Origin: Streptococcus sciuri
GTDB lineage: Bacteria > Bacillota > Bacilli > Lactobacillales > Streptococcaceae
Assembly: GCF_024814375.1 (NCBI RefSeq)
Contig: NZ_JANUXX010000003.1
Span: 1-64,000, forward strand
Reading direction: 5' to 3'
Length of the DNA stretch: 64,000 bases
This document shows positions 29,591 through 40,226 of the stretch, in pieces; positions within the stretch are counted from its first letter, which is position 1, and each line of letters starts with the position of its first letter. The notes below the pieces were generated by a model. That model did not search any database and had not been told where the DNA came from. It saw only the letters and a program-made list of their open reading frames with translations. Made by a program: the position numbers and the translations under genes.

Positions 29591-30607
29591 ATGAAAGCTG
29601 TCGTTGTAAACCCAAACAGCACTGGAGTTGAGGTTGTCGAACACGACATACCTGAAATAGGTTATGGTGAAGCTTTGGTCAAAGTTGAATATTGTGGTGT
29701 CTGTCACACCGATTTGCACGTTGCACATGGTGACTTTGGTCAAGTTCCAGGGCGTATTTTAGGGCACGAAGGCATTGGGATTGTCGAAAAGCTCGGTGAG
29801 GGAGTCACATCGTTAAAAATAGGTGACCGTGTTTCTATTGCGTGGTTCTTTGAAGGATGTGGTCATTGTGAATATTGTACGACTGGACGCGAAACACTTT
29901 GCCGTTCTGTCAAAAATGCCGGCTACAGTGTCGATGGAGGTATGAGCGAGTACGCTGTAGTAACTGCTGAATACGCTGTCAAAGTTCCTGAAGGTTTAGA
30001 TCCTGCACAGGCTTCTTCCATCACTTGTGCTGGTGTCACCACCTATAAAGCCATTAAAGAATCTGGTGCAGCTCCTGGTCAATGGATAGCTGTTTATGGC
30101 GTTGGAGGACTTGGAAACCTCGCTGTCCAATACGCTAAAAAGGTCTTTAATACTCATGTTGTTGCTGTTGATATCAATCAAGACAAGCTTGATTTAGCCA
30201 AAGAAGTGGGCGCTGATTTGATTGTTAATGGGCATGACATCAAAGATGTCCCTGCCTACATCCAAGAAAAAACGGGTGGGTGTCATGGTGTTGTCGTCTC
30301 TGCTGTCTCTAAAGTTGCTTTCAATCAGGCAGTAGATAGCGTACGTGCCGGCGGAACGGTTGTTGCTGTTGGTCTCCCATCAGAATATATGGAATTAAGC
30401 ATTGTCAAAGCAGTTCTTGATGGCATTCGTGTGGTCGGTTCACTAGTTGGTACACGTAAAGATTTAGAAGAAGCTTTTGCCTTTGGTGCACAGGGATTGG
30501 TTGTTCCTGTGGTTGAAAAAGTCCCAATAGATAGTGCTCCGCAAGTCTTTGAGGATATGGAACACGGACGTATACAAGGGCGTAAAGTTATTGATTTTAG
30601 TTTGTAA
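29591..30607 (+). CDS. adhP: zinc-dependent alcohol dehydrogenase
   Basis: A 338-residue medium-chain dehydrogenase that interconverts ethanol and acetaldehyde with NAD. The catalytic zinc site uses Cys and His in [16 protein letters not shown] and a later Cys in ITCAGVTTY. The structural zinc is held by four Cys in [15 protein letters not shown]. The Rossmann motif is [13 protein letters not shown], and [11 protein letters not shown] with Asp indicates NAD. An AGGAGG site precedes the ATG. It is a single-gene unit with a strong promoter, a probable cre, and a terminator shared with rodA. Confidence 0.95.
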   Translation: MKAVVVNPNSTGVEVVEHDIPEIGYGEALVKVEYCGVCHTDLHVAHGDFGQVPGRILGHEGIGIVEKLGEGVTSLKIGDRVSIAWFFEGCGHCEYCTTGRETLCRSVKNAGYSVDGGMSEYAVVTAEYAVKVPEGLDPAQASSITCAGVTTYKAIKESGAAPGQWIAVYGVGGLGNLAVQYAKKVFNTHVVAVDINQDKLDLAKEVGADLIVNGHDIKDVPAYIQEKTGGCHGVVVSAVSKVAFNQAVDSVRAGGTVVAVGLPSEYMELSIVKAVLDGIRVVGSLVGTRKDLEEAFAFGAQGLVVPVVEKVPIDSAPQVFEDMEHGRIQGRKVIDFSL

Positions 30608-30649
30608 AACATTAAAAAAGCTAGGTTTTCCTAGCTTTTTTAATGTTTT
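30606..30649. terminator. bidirectional terminator between adhP and rodA
   Basis: A 19-bp perfect stem (AAAACATTAAAAAAGCTAG and its complement) with a 6-base loop GTTTTC; T-runs face both ways. The adhP and rodA stop codons lie at its edges. Confidence 0.92.
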
Positions 30650-31833
30650 TTCTGGTAATAATACTCATTCAAAAGATTTTGATTACTCATTGAAAGAACC
30701 AATCCAATGCCAATCATATTACTAATCAGAGAACTTCCCCCTTTTGAAATAAAAGGTAAAGGAATACCAGTCAGTGGCAAAATACCAAGCGCAGCTCCAA
30801 TATTCTCAAAAATATGAAAACTAATCATCATGATAAAACCAGTTGAGATAAAAGTATAAAACTGATTATTGGACTTTAGGGTAACCAAAAGCATACGGTA
30901 AATAAGAAGTAAATAGAGAAGTAAAATGATACTGCTACCTAAAAATCCAAAATCCTCAGCAATCACAGTAAAAATCATATCACTTTCGCGTACAGGAACT
31001 GATAAATCTAAAACATTAAAACCTTTTCCAAACGCTCCTCCGCTACCGATGGAAATCATACCCTGCGTTTGCTGATAAGCAATGCTCTCAGAATATTTAA
31101 AAGGATCAAACCATGCTGATAAGCGATTAATCTGATAGGTGTCCATTCCCATCTTGTAGAGAAATTCCTTTCCTCCAGGAATGAGAAAAATAATCAAAAA
31201 AGCAGAGACAATAACTAACACTGCCATAATCATCGGAATTAAAATGCGACTCGAAATTCCAGAGAGCAAGACTACACCTGCTAAAATAGCCATAAAGACT
31301 ATCGCTGTTCCTAAATCTTTTTGCAAAGCCAGCAAAATCATAACAGGCAGAGTTACCAATCCATAAAAAAGAAGAAACAACCAGTCATCTCTCAAATTGT
31401 CTGATGCAAATAACTTAGGACGCCACCAGACTGTCACCCTTGCAATCACTAAGATATAAGAAATTTTCATAAACTCTGAGGGCTGAAATAAAGGGGTATT
31501 AGCAATCGTTACCCAGTTTTTCGCCCCAGTCGAAGCTACCAAAGACTGACTATAAAAAATCAAGGGAAGAATCATCAGTAAAAGCCCTAACACATAAAGA
31601 TATGGTGTTGCTTTCCATAAAAAAGAGGTTTTAAACATCATGACTAAGTAAGCCAGACCTCCACCAAGCAAAATCCAAACAACTTGTTGCGCCATCACGG
31701 ATATTACTGTCTTTGGGTAATCATTAGTTGTTGCTATATAGATGACAATCAAGCCAATTAAAATCAAAAAAAAGACTGGCAGCAACAGACCGTAATCAAT
31801 ATTCTGTTTAAAAAATTGCTTGTATTTTTTCAT
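30640..31833 (-). CDS. rodA: RodA, SEDS peptidoglycan glycosyltransferase
   Basis: A 397-residue integral membrane protein of the FtsW/RodA/SpoVE family with about ten spans. Family motifs include TGAKNWV, PSEFMKISYILV, LQKDLGTAIVF, AYQQTQGMISIGSGGAFGKG and the C-terminal GIPLPFISKGGSSLI. It polymerises glycan strands during peripheral growth, with a class B PBP. The RodA label over FtsW rests on length and on its location near gyrB, as in other streptococci. The stop lies inside the terminator hairpin shared with adhP. Confidence 0.88.
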   Translation of the reverse strand: MKKYKQFFKQNIDYGLLLPVFFLILIGLIVIYIATTNDYPKTVISVMAQQVVWILLGGGLAYLVMMFKTSFLWKATPYLYVLGLLLMILPLIFYSQSLVASTGAKNWVTIANTPLFQPSEFMKISYILVIARVTVWWRPKLFASDNLRDDWLFLLFYGLVTLPVMILLALQKDLGTAIVFMAILAGVVLLSGISSRILIPMIMAVLVIVSAFLIIFLIPGGKEFLYKMGMDTYQINRLSAWFDPFKYSESIAYQQTQGMISIGSGGAFGKGFNVLDLSVPVRESDMIFTVIAEDFGFLGSSIILLLYLLLIYRMLLVTLKSNNQFYTFISTGFIMMISFHIFENIGAALGILPLTGIPLPFISKGGSSLISNMIGIGLVLSMSNQNLLNEYYYQKKH

Positions 31834-32041
31834 TGTTTTCCTCTCTAAGCTTTCAAGTAAATATTATACCACTATTTCAAAAAATCTTGACAAAATTTTT
31901 AGCATTTCGCTTAAAAATAAAAAAGGAAAATACTTTTTCTTTATTCTCCTCATCTATTATTTTTCACCCAATTTATCATCGATTAAAAATAACAACTCCA
32001 CCGATTATTTTATGTAAATCTCCATTCTTACACAAAATGGT

Positions 32042-33412
32042 TTATTCATTCTTATCTTCATTCCTTTTTTGTAGTTTCACTACAGCCTCAACCCTAGCAG
32101 TATGAGGAAACATATCTACAGACTGAATATAGTCAATCTTATAAACAGTTGCTAATGTTACAAGATCACGCGCAAGTGTTGAAGCATTACAGGAGACATA
32201 GACCATTTTTTCAGGTTGAATATCTAAAATAGTTTTGAGCAGTTTATCATCTAGTCCTGTCCGTGGCGGATCCACGATTAACGCATTTGCACAGTAGCCC
32301 ATTTGATACCAGTGAGCAATTATTTCCTCTGCTTTGCCTACTTCATAAAAAGTATTTTTAAAACCTAACTTTTTAGCATTTTCCTTAGCATCAGCAATCG
32401 CCTCTGGGATAATGTCCATTCCTCGAACTTCTGCTACCTTGTCTGCAAAAATAAAACCAATTGTTCCCACACCACAATAGGCATCAATCAGCCGATCACT
32501 AGGTGAGATATCAAGGGCTTTAGCGACCTCGCTATAGAGACGATTAGTCTGCTTGGGGTTGAGCTGATAAAAAGCTCTCGGTGATAATTCAAAACTGTAA
32601 TGCAACACTTCTTCTGTGATTGTTTCTTCTCCCCAAAGAATGGTGGTCTTATCCCCATAAATAGCGCTTGACTTGCTGGTATTTAGATTGAAAGCTACCG
32701 TTTTTATCTGAGGGAATTTTTGAGTCAATTCTGCAATAACATCGTCTAGATCAAGAATCTTACTTGTGATAAAAATCAACTGAATGTGATTGCTTGCTTG
32801 CCCCTTTCGTATCATGACCGTGCGTATTCCAGCAATCTTACGTTCATTGTAAATCGGAAGGTGGTACTTATCCAAGAGTTGCGTAATACGATTGACAATA
32901 GCCTGTGTCAACTCATCTTGCACTAAACAATCCGTTAATGAAACCAAGCGGTGAGAATCCTGCTGATAAAGACCTGATTTGACACTACCTCCAAAATAGC
33001 GCGTCTGAAACTGCAACTTGGCACGATAATGCCAAGGATTATCCATTCCAATCGTTGGACGAATGTCATACAACTCATAACCCTGAGGTTTAAATTTTTT
33101 CATCGCTTGTCTAATGACATCATCCTTATAAACAAGCTGCTGATCATAGCGCAAATGCATAATCTGACAACCACCACAAATTTCATAAATCGAGCAAGAT
33201 GGTTGCACACGATAAGGGGAAGATTTGTTAATCGTCAAGAGACGTGCTTGAGCAAAATTACGTTTGACATCTGTAATCTGACAATAAACATCCTCTCCTG
33301 CCAGAGCACCCTCCACAAAAACGAGAGTCTTTTTGTAAAAACCGATTCCCTCTCCATTAATTCCCATCCGCTTAATTTTTAGCGGAATTCTTTGCTTTAC
33401 CTTTACATTCAT
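32042..33412 (-). CDS. rlmD: 23S rRNA (uracil-5-)-methyltransferase, RlmD-like
   Basis: A 456-residue SAM-dependent methyltransferase. An N-terminal TRAM domain (about residues 5-60) is followed by the iron-sulfur Cys cluster [14 protein letters not shown], the SAM-binding [19 protein letters not shown] and the catalytic [12 protein letters not shown] place the start at 33412 (MNVKVKQRI): the extended -10 TGGTATAAT ends only 6 bases before it, so the longer frame upstream would not be transcribed. No ribosome site fits in the remaining leader, which suggests leaderless translation. Divergent from recX. Whether it acts on U1939, U747 or both is not decidable here. Confidence 0.9.
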   Translation of the reverse strand: MNVKVKQRIPLKIKRMGINGEGIGFYKKTLVFVEGALAGEDVYCQITDVKRNFAQARLLTINKSSPYRVQPSCSIYEICGGCQIMHLRYDQQLVYKDDVIRQAMKKFKPQGYELYDIRPTIGMDNPWHYRAKLQFQTRYFGGSVKSGLYQQDSHRLVSLTDCLVQDELTQAIVNRITQLLDKYHLPIYNERKIAGIRTVMIRKGQASNHIQLIFITSKILDLDDVIAELTQKFPQIKTVAFNLNTSKSSAIYGDKTTILWGEETITEEVLHYSFELSPRAFYQLNPKQTNRLYSEVAKALDISPSDRLIDAYCGVGTIGFIFADKVAEVRGMDIIPEAIADAKENAKKLGFKNTFYEVGKAEEIIAHWYQMGYCANALIVDPPRTGLDDKLLKTILDIQPEKMVYVSCNASTLARDLVTLATVYKIDYIQSVDMFPHTARVEAVVKLQKRNEDKNE

Positions 33413-33418
33413 ACTGCC

Positions 33419-33427
33419 ATTATACCA
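33419..33427 (-). promoter_or_regulatory. extended -10 promoter of rlmD
   Basis: TGGTATAAT on the minus strand, 6 bases from the ATG at 33412. The predicted +1 is the A of the start codon. Confidence 0.6.
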
Positions 33428-33672
33428 CACATCACCCAGCAGTCCAATTATCATATATAAACAATCATTCCTATAAGCTAGTAAGCCTATCTTTAGAACT
33501 TTGAATCGAGGAAAAGTGTATTTTCATTTCGAATGCCTTTCTAAATGTTTATCACACTTATTTAAAATAATCTAATCTTTTTCAAGACATCTCTTTAATT
33601 TTATCTATTTTGAGGTTTCCATCTAATTTATATTTCACATTAATTCAATATCTACAATTTTTATGGTAATAT

Positions 33673-33915
33673 TTAGAAAATCTCTGCTAAAATTTCATCT
33701 CTCCAACAATTTAAGATTTGACGAATTGAGTCTTTATAATGATTATTAACAGCTAAAAAGATTTTTTCTTGCCTAATACATTTCAATAATTCAACAACCT
33801 CTGATATACTTAATGCAAAAATCTTTAATCCCTTAACACTGTCGGAAATTAACGTGCCATTTAATTCAATAAAAGAAGTAGCTCTAAAGAGATTTATCAC
33901 ATTGTCATCTAATTC
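33673..33915 (-). pseudogene. fragment of an unrecognised gene
   Basis: An open frame of about 80 codons between rlmD and recX. It opens after a TGA, has only a GTG (33900) as a possible start and no ribosome site. The text (VINLFRATSFIELNGTLIS... VVELLKCIRQEKIFLAV... NCWRDEILAEIF) reads like a genuine protein interior and C-terminus. I do not recognise it. The rest of the 600-base gap is AT-rich and featureless. Confidence 0.3.
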
Positions 33916-34032
33916 ATTGGCGCTTCAAAAAACTATTCGAGACACAGGAGTTATCATTCCACATTGCTAGACAATGAGAAATTGGACAATTTGTGTTAAA
34001 ATAAAGACAAGAAATCGTTTTAAAGGACTCAT

Positions 34033-34806
34033 ATGAAGATTACAAAGCTTGAAAAAAAGAAACGACTCTACCTCCTAGAATTAGATGATACTGAACGTCT
34101 CTACATCACCGAAGACACCGTTGTTCGTTTTTTTCTTAGTAAGGAAAAAGTTATCAGTCAAGATGAATTAGAACATATCAAGGACTTTGCACAATTTTCC
34201 TACGGTAAAAATCTAGCTCTCCATGCTCTGTCTTTCAGACCCCGTACTGAAAAGGAGACTCGTGATTACTTGCTCAAGTACAAGGTTGATGAAGGCGTCA
34301 TTACCAAAGTTATCAACAATCTTAAGGAAGAAAATTGGCTTAACGATGCTAGATATGCCAATACTTTTATTGAACAAAGATTAACATCTGGTGATAAGGG
34401 GGCATATGTCCTCCAGCAAAAACTAAAGCAAAAAGGAATTCATCAATCTATTATCGAAGAAGCCTTGACAGATAGAGATTTCAGCCCAGTACTCGAAAAA
34501 GTCGCTACAAAACTGGTCAAAAAATATCAGGACAAACTACCGGTAAATGCACTCAAGACAAAAATTAAGCAGAGCTTAACCACCAAAGGTTTTTCTTATC
34601 AAGAAGCTAAAAAAGCTGTCGATAACTTAGATCTTGAGCGAGATGAAAGCCAAGAAATAACACTTATCGAGCGAGATCTCTACAAACTCCATCGTAAGTA
34701 TAGCAGACGTTATGACGGCTATGAGCTCAAACAACGTCTCATTCAAGCACTCATGCGAAAAGGCTACGATTACGCAGACATCAAATGCCATCTGAGAGAT
34801 TATTAA
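34033..34806 (+). CDS. recX: RecX, modulator of RecA
   Basis: A 257-residue protein built of repeated three-helix units. An N-terminal extension is followed by [40 protein letters not shown] with [14 protein letters not shown], and similar repeats to the end ([22 protein letters not shown]). RecX binds RecA filaments and limits recombination and SOS. About 255-260 residues is the normal streptococcal size. It is divergent from rlmD, a common streptococcal arrangement. Confidence 0.93.
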   Translation: MKITKLEKKKRLYLLELDDTERLYITEDTVVRFFLSKEKVISQDELEHIKDFAQFSYGKNLALHALSFRPRTEKETRDYLLKYKVDEGVITKVINNLKEENWLNDARYANTFIEQRLTSGDKGAYVLQQKLKQKGIHQSIIEEALTDRDFSPVLEKVATKLVKKYQDKLPVNALKTKIKQSLTTKGFSYQEAKKAVDNLDLERDESQEITLIERDLYKLHRKYSRRYDGYELKQRLIQALMRKGYDYADIKCHLRDY

Positions 34807-34924
34807 TCAGTATCTGCTATAATCTTTAAGAAATCTCTGATAATCATGCTCTCAAAGGTGCGATTTTTGTCAAATTATGGTAGACTATAGAGGATAAGTT
34901 TTAATTGTAGAAAGTTGGTAAGCC

Positions 34925-35458
34925 ATGAAATTACCCAAGGAAGGCGACTTTATTACAATTCAAAGTTATAAACATGATAGCAGTTTGCACCGCACATGGC
35001 GCGATACGATGGTACTAAAAACAACAGAAAATGCTCTCATCGGTGTTAATGACCATACTCTAGTCACCGAAAGTGATAGCAGGCGTTGGGTAACGCGTGA
35101 ACCTGCTATCGTTTACTTTCACAAGAAGTATTGGTTCAATATTGTTGCCATGATACGAGATAATGGGATTTCCTACTACTGCAACTTGGCTAGTCCTTAT
35201 CTTCTTGATGAGGAGGCTCTCAAGTATATAGATTATGATCTTGATGTCAAGGTTTTTGCAGATGGTGAGAAAAAATTGCTAGATGTAGATGAATATGAAT
35301 CTCACAAACGCAAGATGGGATACTCAGCAGATATTGATTACATCTTAAAGGAAAATGTCAAAATCTTAGTGGATTGGATTAACAACCAAAAAGGACCATT
35401 TTCTTCAGCCTACATCAACATTTGGTACAAACGTTATCTTGGACTGAAGAATCGTTAA
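34925..35458 (+). CDS. DUF402 nucleoside tri-/diphosphatase-like protein
   Basis: A 177-residue protein matching the DUF402/UPF0374 (Ntdp) family. The hallmarks are [10 protein letters not shown], the central [47 protein letters not shown] with acidic metal ligands, and [14 protein letters not shown]. Characterised relatives hydrolyse nucleoside tri- and diphosphates with metal ions. It lies 118 bases downstream of recX and 60 bases upstream of the DUF960 gene, probably in one unit with the latter. Confidence 0.85.
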   Translation: MKLPKEGDFITIQSYKHDSSLHRTWRDTMVLKTTENALIGVNDHTLVTESDSRRWVTREPAIVYFHKKYWFNIVAMIRDNGISYYCNLASPYLLDEEALKYIDYDLDVKVFADGEKKLLDVDEYESHKRKMGYSADIDYILKENVKILVDWINNQKGPFSSAYINIWYKRYLGLKNR

Positions 35459-35518
35459 AGTTGACAAAGAGGCTAGAGAGATATCTCAGTCTCTTTATTA
35501 TTTTAAAAGGAGGGACTT

Positions 35519-35827
35519 ATGGCATTTGATAATACACGTGAACGCTATACGAGTTTTGGGGTTGCGACATCATTATCACATGATTTGATTAATACGATTT
35601 GGGATATTTTGGATAATTATTTAAAGGGTGTGGTATCACTTGATGAACAATTGACTTTCCACTTGATTAAAAATGGAAACAAACTCTCTATTCAATACGT
35701 TGATGATAATAGCAACATCAGTATTGTTTTTGACTATATGGTCACTTTTGATCCTTTCTTTCCTCGCACTATCTATCTAATCGACGAAAGCGGAATTGAG
35801 ACTATCTTGTTACCTTATGAATTGTAA
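35519..35827 (+). CDS. DUF960 family protein
   Basis: A 102-residue protein that begins MAFDNTRERYTSFGVATSLS and carries SIVFDYMVTFDPFFPRTIYLID, matching the small DUF960 family of streptococci and staphylococci. No signal peptide or membrane span. GGAGG lies 6 bases before the ATG. Function unknown. A bidirectional terminator follows. Confidence 0.8.
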   Translation: MAFDNTRERYTSFGVATSLSHDLINTIWDILDNYLKGVVSLDEQLTFHLIKNGNKLSIQYVDDNSNISIVFDYMVTFDPFFPRTIYLIDESGIETILLPYEL

Positions 35828-35856
35828 AAAAGCTTGGTGTTTTTCCAAGCTTTTTT
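35826..35856. terminator. bidirectional terminator DUF960 / thiI
   Basis: Stem AAAAAAGCTTGG / CCAAGCTTTTTT with a 7-base loop, between convergent genes. Confidence 0.9.
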
Positions 35857-35863
35857 GTCTACA

Positions 35864-37078
35864 TTATAGTAAATCATCAATCAATTCATCAAGCGCATCA
35901 TCGGTAGCTTGTGGTGTGATTTCTATGATTTTAATGCCTGAAACAGCTCGATTAACAAGCCCCTCAATATCCAAGCGTGCTTCATATTGCTCCACATTTT
36001 TAATTTTAGGATTCGTTTTTGGACGATCAGGTGCAAAAATCGTACAACAGTCCTCAAACGGTTGTATCGAAAGGTCGAAAGTGTCTATTTTTTGAGCAAT
36101 ATTAATAATCTCAAGCTTATCCATGGTCACTACTGGACGGATAACAGGCGTTGTTGTTACAGCATTGATGGCTTGCATAGATTCCAAAGTTTGACTGGCA
36201 ACTTGTCCTAAGCTCTCACCATTGATAATCACAAGACCACCACGCTCTTGTCTGATACGATCTGTAATACGCATCATAAAACGACGTGTCAGGGTCATAA
36301 GATACGCTTCAGGGACTTTGTCTTTAATTTCCTCTTGAATCTCAGTAAATGGTACTTCAATAAATTGGATATTCCCACCAAATTTAGTCAACTTACGAGT
36401 GAGTTCTTGCGCTTTTTTTAGCGCACCTGGGCTGGTGTAGGGAGGACTAGCGAAATGCACAGCTTCAATATCGACCCCACGTTTTAACGCAAGATATCCT
36501 GCAACAGGAGAATCAATGCCACCGGACAACATCAACATACCACGCCCAGCCGTTCCTACTGGAAGACCACCTGCTCCCTTAACATTTTCATAAGAAAGAT
36601 AAGCCGCTTCTTCTCGAATTTCAATCTTAAGGTTGATGTCAGGCTGTTTCATTTGTGCTTTTATCTGTGGCAAAACATCAAAAACAGCATTTCCCATGAT
36701 TTGATTGAGCTCACGACTATCTAGCTCGAAGGTATGATCGCTACGCTTTCCTGTAATTTTAAAGGTCATCCCCTCTTGATAAATAGATAACATGACATCT
36801 TGAACTGCCTTTTTGATAGCTGATACCGTCTTTTCCACCCTATAAACAGGTGAAAAAGCTTGAATTCCAAAAATCTGCTCAATCGACTCTGCTACTGGCT
36901 GATAGTTTGTACCATTAAGGTAAATATGAGCTCGGTCACGTTCAGCTTGTACGGTCACATCTGGATAAACAGATAAAACATGTTTCATATTGCTTTTAAG
37001 TTTATTAATAAAGCGCATACGGTTTTTACCCTTGGTTGATAATTCGCCGTAGCGTATCATAATTTCAGAATACTGCAT
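35864..37078 (-). CDS. thiI: tRNA 4-thiouridine synthetase ThiI
   Basis: A 404-residue enzyme that adenylates U8 of tRNA and inserts sulfur. An N-terminal ferredoxin-like and THUMP region (about 60-165) is followed by the PP-loop [18 protein letters not shown] and the conserved Cys in [14 protein letters not shown]. The C-terminal rhodanese domain of E. coli ThiI is absent, as is normal in Firmicutes. The neighbouring cysteine desulfurase, whose stop is 1 base upstream of this start, is the likely sulfur donor. Confidence 0.95.
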   Translation of the reverse strand: MQYSEIMIRYGELSTKGKNRMRFINKLKSNMKHVLSVYPDVTVQAERDRAHIYLNGTNYQPVAESIEQIFGIQAFSPVYRVEKTVSAIKKAVQDVMLSIYQEGMTFKITGKRSDHTFELDSRELNQIMGNAVFDVLPQIKAQMKQPDINLKIEIREEAAYLSYENVKGAGGLPVGTAGRGMLMLSGGIDSPVAGYLALKRGVDIEAVHFASPPYTSPGALKKAQELTRKLTKFGGNIQFIEVPFTEIQEEIKDKVPEAYLMTLTRRFMMRITDRIRQERGGLVIINGESLGQVASQTLESMQAINAVTTTPVIRPVVTMDKLEIINIAQKIDTFDLSIQPFEDCCTIFAPDRPKTNPKIKNVEQYEARLDIEGLVNRAVSGIKIIEITPQATDDALDELIDDLL

Positions 37079-37079
37079 A

Positions 37080-38225
37080 CTACTTTCTAACTTTCTGTGT
37101 TTTCGTATAAATATGTTTAAAAATCGTCAAAAATTGCTCTACTTGACTCATATCATTATCATCGTCTAAACTGATACGAATTGCTGTTTGAGCTTCTTTT
37201 TGTGGCACTCCCATAGCCATCAGAGTACCCGCTGGTCTGCCTGCTTTTGAGGAGCAAGCAGAAGTTGTTGAGACGTAGATATCATGCTCTTCAAAAGCAT
37301 GCACAATAACTTCACCACGTACCCCTTTGAGTCCAAAAGTGATGATATTAGGGGCAAAGTCTTGATTGCCTGAAAAAAGATGCACACCATCAAACTCTCC
37401 TAACGCTTGGAGAAGCACCTGCTTCATCTTAGAAATCTTAGCAAGAGCAATTTCTTCCTTATCAAATACCATACGCAGTGCACGTGCACTAGCTGCAATA
37501 CCTGCAACATTTTCTGTCGTTGATCTTAGATGATGTTCTTGCCCACCGCCTGTAAGAAGCGGAGCAAGGCGTTTACCTTCTTTTTTATAAAGAATCCCAA
37601 CGCCACGTACACCATGGAACTTATGTGATGAAAATGACGCCAAGTCCACACGACTGGTGAGATACCAACTAACAGGAATCTTGCCGATAGCCTGCACAGC
37701 ATCTACGTGAAAAGTAACAGTTGGTTTATCATCCAAAACCTCTGAAATTGCTTTTATAGGTTGAATAGAGCCAACCTCATTATTGACCGCCATGACAGAT
37801 ACGAGAATAGTCTCCGGTGTGATGAGTTCAGCCAATGCCGCTACATCAACAAACCCACGACTATCCACTGGTGCATAGTCCACCAAAAATCCATGTTCAC
37901 TAAGCCATTTAGCAGATTCCTTGATTGCTGGATGTTCAATATCTGACACGATAATATGACGCCCATACCGCTCTTTTTCAAACGCCACCCCTTTTAGCGC
38001 CCAGTTATCACTCTCAGTACCACCTGATGTGAAAAAAATTTCATGATATGACACACCAAGTAAATCCGCTACTTGCTTGCGACTCGCCTCAAGGATACGA
38101 GTCGCATTACTTCCTAAGTGATGAAGGCTCGAAGGATTGCCAAAAATTTTCGTTGCTACCTCTTGATAAGTTCTTAAAACCTCATCATAGGGACGTGTCG
38201 TTGCAGCATTATCAAAATATATCAT
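37080..38225 (-). CDS. cysteine desulfurase (NifS/IscS-like)
   Basis: A 381-residue PLP enzyme that takes sulfur from cysteine. The start is [16 protein letters not shown], the PLP lysine is in [16 protein letters not shown], and the catalytic Cys is in [13 protein letters not shown]. It pairs tightly with thiI, like NifZ of Bacillus subtilis, so it probably serves 4-thiouridine synthesis rather than general Fe-S assembly (inference from context). Confidence 0.92.
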   Translation of the reverse strand: MIYFDNAATTRPYDEVLRTYQEVATKIFGNPSSLHHLGSNATRILEASRKQVADLLGVSYHEIFFTSGGTESDNWALKGVAFEKERYGRHIIVSDIEHPAIKESAKWLSEHGFLVDYAPVDSRGFVDVAALAELITPETILVSVMAVNNEVGSIQPIKAISEVLDDKPTVTFHVDAVQAIGKIPVSWYLTSRVDLASFSSHKFHGVRGVGILYKKEGKRLAPLLTGGGQEHHLRSTTENVAGIAASARALRMVFDKEEIALAKISKMKQVLLQALGEFDGVHLFSGNQDFAPNIITFGLKGVRGEVIVHAFEEHDIYVSTTSACSSKAGRPAGTLMAMGVPQKEAQTAIRISLDDDNDMSQVEQFLTIFKHIYTKTQKVRK

Positions 38226-38449
38226 TTTTTATCTCTTCTCGATGTAAATCTTTTGCGAGTCAAACTCGTTAATCCTTATCATTATAACATATCCTGAGAC
38301 TGCGGTCAGCATTTTAAAATGAAGTTTTTGATCGCTTTTTTTATCGAAAAATCATATAATGAAAATAGACTTTCTCTTATCATTGAAAGTTAAGGATTAT
38401 TTTCAAAATTATCTTGACTGGCCTCTCAGTCTTAAAGGAGTATCTTCTC

Positions 38450-38908
38450 ATGTCAGAACATTATTCAAGACAAAATAAAAACACAAAAAGAACTACTCAA
38501 TCTCTCAAAAAACCAGCAAAACATATCAAGACCGGATTTTCAGCACTTCAAAAAACTGTAGCACTTATCGGTAGTATTTTGAGTATTATTGTTGCAGGTA
38601 TTACGATTAACAATGCTATAAACAACTCAAAAGCAAAATCTTCTAGTGGTACGTCAACCACTAAGACTGTCATTATCAAAGAAAAAGATGCTAACAGCAA
38701 TACAAACACATCTTCTAGCAGTGCTACAACCAATAATCACGTCACAGATGACGAAGACAAACAAACCTACACCTCAGATAATACAACGGCATCTAGTGAT
38801 GCAACTGTCAGTTCGTCTGCATCTCAAGCAAGTAGTAACGATGCGACTGTACCAAGTACAACAACTTCTGATGTAGATGACAGCACCGCAGGTACAGCGA
38901 ACTCTTAA
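38450..38908 (+). CDS. small membrane protein with Ser/Thr-rich tail
   Basis: A 152-residue protein. A basic N-terminus (residues 1-40) is followed by one membrane span, TVALIGSILSIIVAGITI, and then about 90 residues dominated by Ser, Thr, Asn and Asp (NTNTSSSSATTNN, TASSDATVSSSASQ). The tail is probably outside the cell and disordered. I take the start at 38450, 9 bases behind AAAGGAG. It looks like a conserved streptococcal hypothetical family with a low-complexity extracellular linker. Function unknown. Confidence 0.75.
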   Translation: MSEHYSRQNKNTKRTTQSLKKPAKHIKTGFSALQKTVALIGSILSIIVAGITINNAINNSKAKSSSGTSTTKTVIIKEKDANSNTNTSSSSATTNNHVTDDEDKQTYTSDNTTASSDATVSSSASQASSNDATVPSTTTSDVDDSTAGTANS

Positions 38909-38912
38909 ACTT

Positions 38913-38941
38913 AAACCATTTGAATCATCAAATGGTTTTTC
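38913..38941 (+). terminator. terminator after the Ser/Thr-rich protein
   Basis: Stem AACCATTTGA / TCAAATGGTT with a 4-base loop, followed by TTTTTC. Confidence 0.85.
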
Positions 38942-38965
38942 AGCATTTTTTGATTATTAAAACTT

Positions 38966-40207
38966 ATGATAACAGATACACTTAACTGGATTCATTCCTA
39001 TAAAGCAAATGGACGACGTCCTGATAAAAAGCGCCTACTCACTCTACTATCTTTTATGGGCAATCCTCAAAAACAAATGCCCCTCATTCATGTTGTTGGA
39101 ACAAATGGTAAGGGCTCAACCACCGCTTACTTACAGGCACTCTTTACCACTAGTGGATATCGGTGTGGTACTTTCACCTCACCTTATATCACTCACTTCA
39201 ACGAGCGCATAGCAATTGATGGTTTACCTATTGCTGATAATGATCTTGAAAAACTGTGTAAAGAGATAAAACCACATTTAAAAAATATAGAAAGATGCTA
39301 CGATCGAGTAACGGAGTTTGAGCTGATTACTGCTTTGATGTTTGCTTATTTTGCTAAAGAAAAGGTTGATCTTGCTATCGTTGAAGCAGGGATTGGCGGA
39401 TTACATGACGCCACTAACTGTTTTATCGCACAAGCTGTTGTTTGTCCATCCATTAGCTTTGAGCATACAGAAATATTAGGGACTAGCTTAGCTCAAATCG
39501 CAAAACAAAAAGTTGGTGTCTTAGATGATTATGTACCTTTGATTTTTGGTAATCTCCCAAAAGAAGCTAGAGATGTTTTCTATGATAAAGCTAAAGAATT
39601 GCACTCATCTACTTTTGAGCTAGGACAAGACTTTCAGTTAATACGACATCAATACTCTTTTGACTTTCTTTATCACGACTTATCCTTAAACCATATCACA
39701 CTCTCTATGGCAGGTCAGCATCAGCAAAACAATGCTGGATTGGCTATCATGACGTCACTTATCTTAAAAAAACATTTCCCAAAACTCAACCTTTATCTCT
39801 ATCCTAAAGCTCTAAGTCAAGTACAGGTTAAGGGACGAACAGAATGGCTGCTTGATAATTTGGTTATTGATGGAGCACATAATGAAGGTGGTATCAAAAG
39901 CTTGCGTGACTGGCTGGCTAGCCAATATCCAAATCGCTCTGTTGCTATTCTCTTTGCAGGGCTTCGCAGAAAACCTCTCGCAAAGCTACTTAACCTTCTT
40001 TCAGATTACAGTGTATCAGTCACTAGCTTTTCTTTTTACGAAGCTGAATCACTAGAGAATTATCCAAAATATTATCCTAGAGTAACTAACTTTAAAGAGT
40101 GGTTTCAAAAAGCGCAATATAACCCTAATACACTTTACGTCATGACAGGCTCACTTTATTTTATCTCTGAAATAAGAGAGTATTTTTTTAAATCAAAAAA
40201 GAGCTAG
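38966..40207 (+). CDS. folC: folylpolyglutamate synthase / dihydrofolate synthase
   Basis: A 413-residue Mur-ligase-like enzyme that adds glutamates to folates. The ATP loop is VVGTNGKGSTTAYLQALF, with TSPYITHFNERIAIDG, the catalytic region IVEAGIGGLHDATN, and KGRTEWLLDNLVIDGAHNEGG. No classical ribosome site is obvious in the 24 bases after the preceding terminator, so expression may be low. No other folate genes are nearby; other streptococci often carry two folC paralogues. Confidence 0.9.
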   Translation: MITDTLNWIHSYKANGRRPDKKRLLTLLSFMGNPQKQMPLIHVVGTNGKGSTTAYLQALFTTSGYRCGTFTSPYITHFNERIAIDGLPIADNDLEKLCKEIKPHLKNIERCYDRVTEFELITALMFAYFAKEKVDLAIVEAGIGGLHDATNCFIAQAVVCPSISFEHTEILGTSLAQIAKQKVGVLDDYVPLIFGNLPKEARDVFYDKAKELHSSTFELGQDFQLIRHQYSFDFLYHDLSLNHITLSMAGQHQQNNAGLAIMTSLILKKHFPKLNLYLYPKALSQVQVKGRTEWLLDNLVIDGAHNEGGIKSLRDWLASQYPNRSVAILFAGLRRKPLAKLLNLLSDYSVSVTSFSFYEAESLENYPKYYPRVTNFKEWFQKAQYNPNTLYVMTGSLYFISEIREYFFKSKKS

Positions 40208-40226
40208 ACTTATCCAGCTCTTTTCT
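40195..40226. terminator. bidirectional terminator folC / gor
   Basis: AAAAGAGCT / AGCTCTTTT stem with a loop of about 10 bases between convergent genes. Confidence 0.8.
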
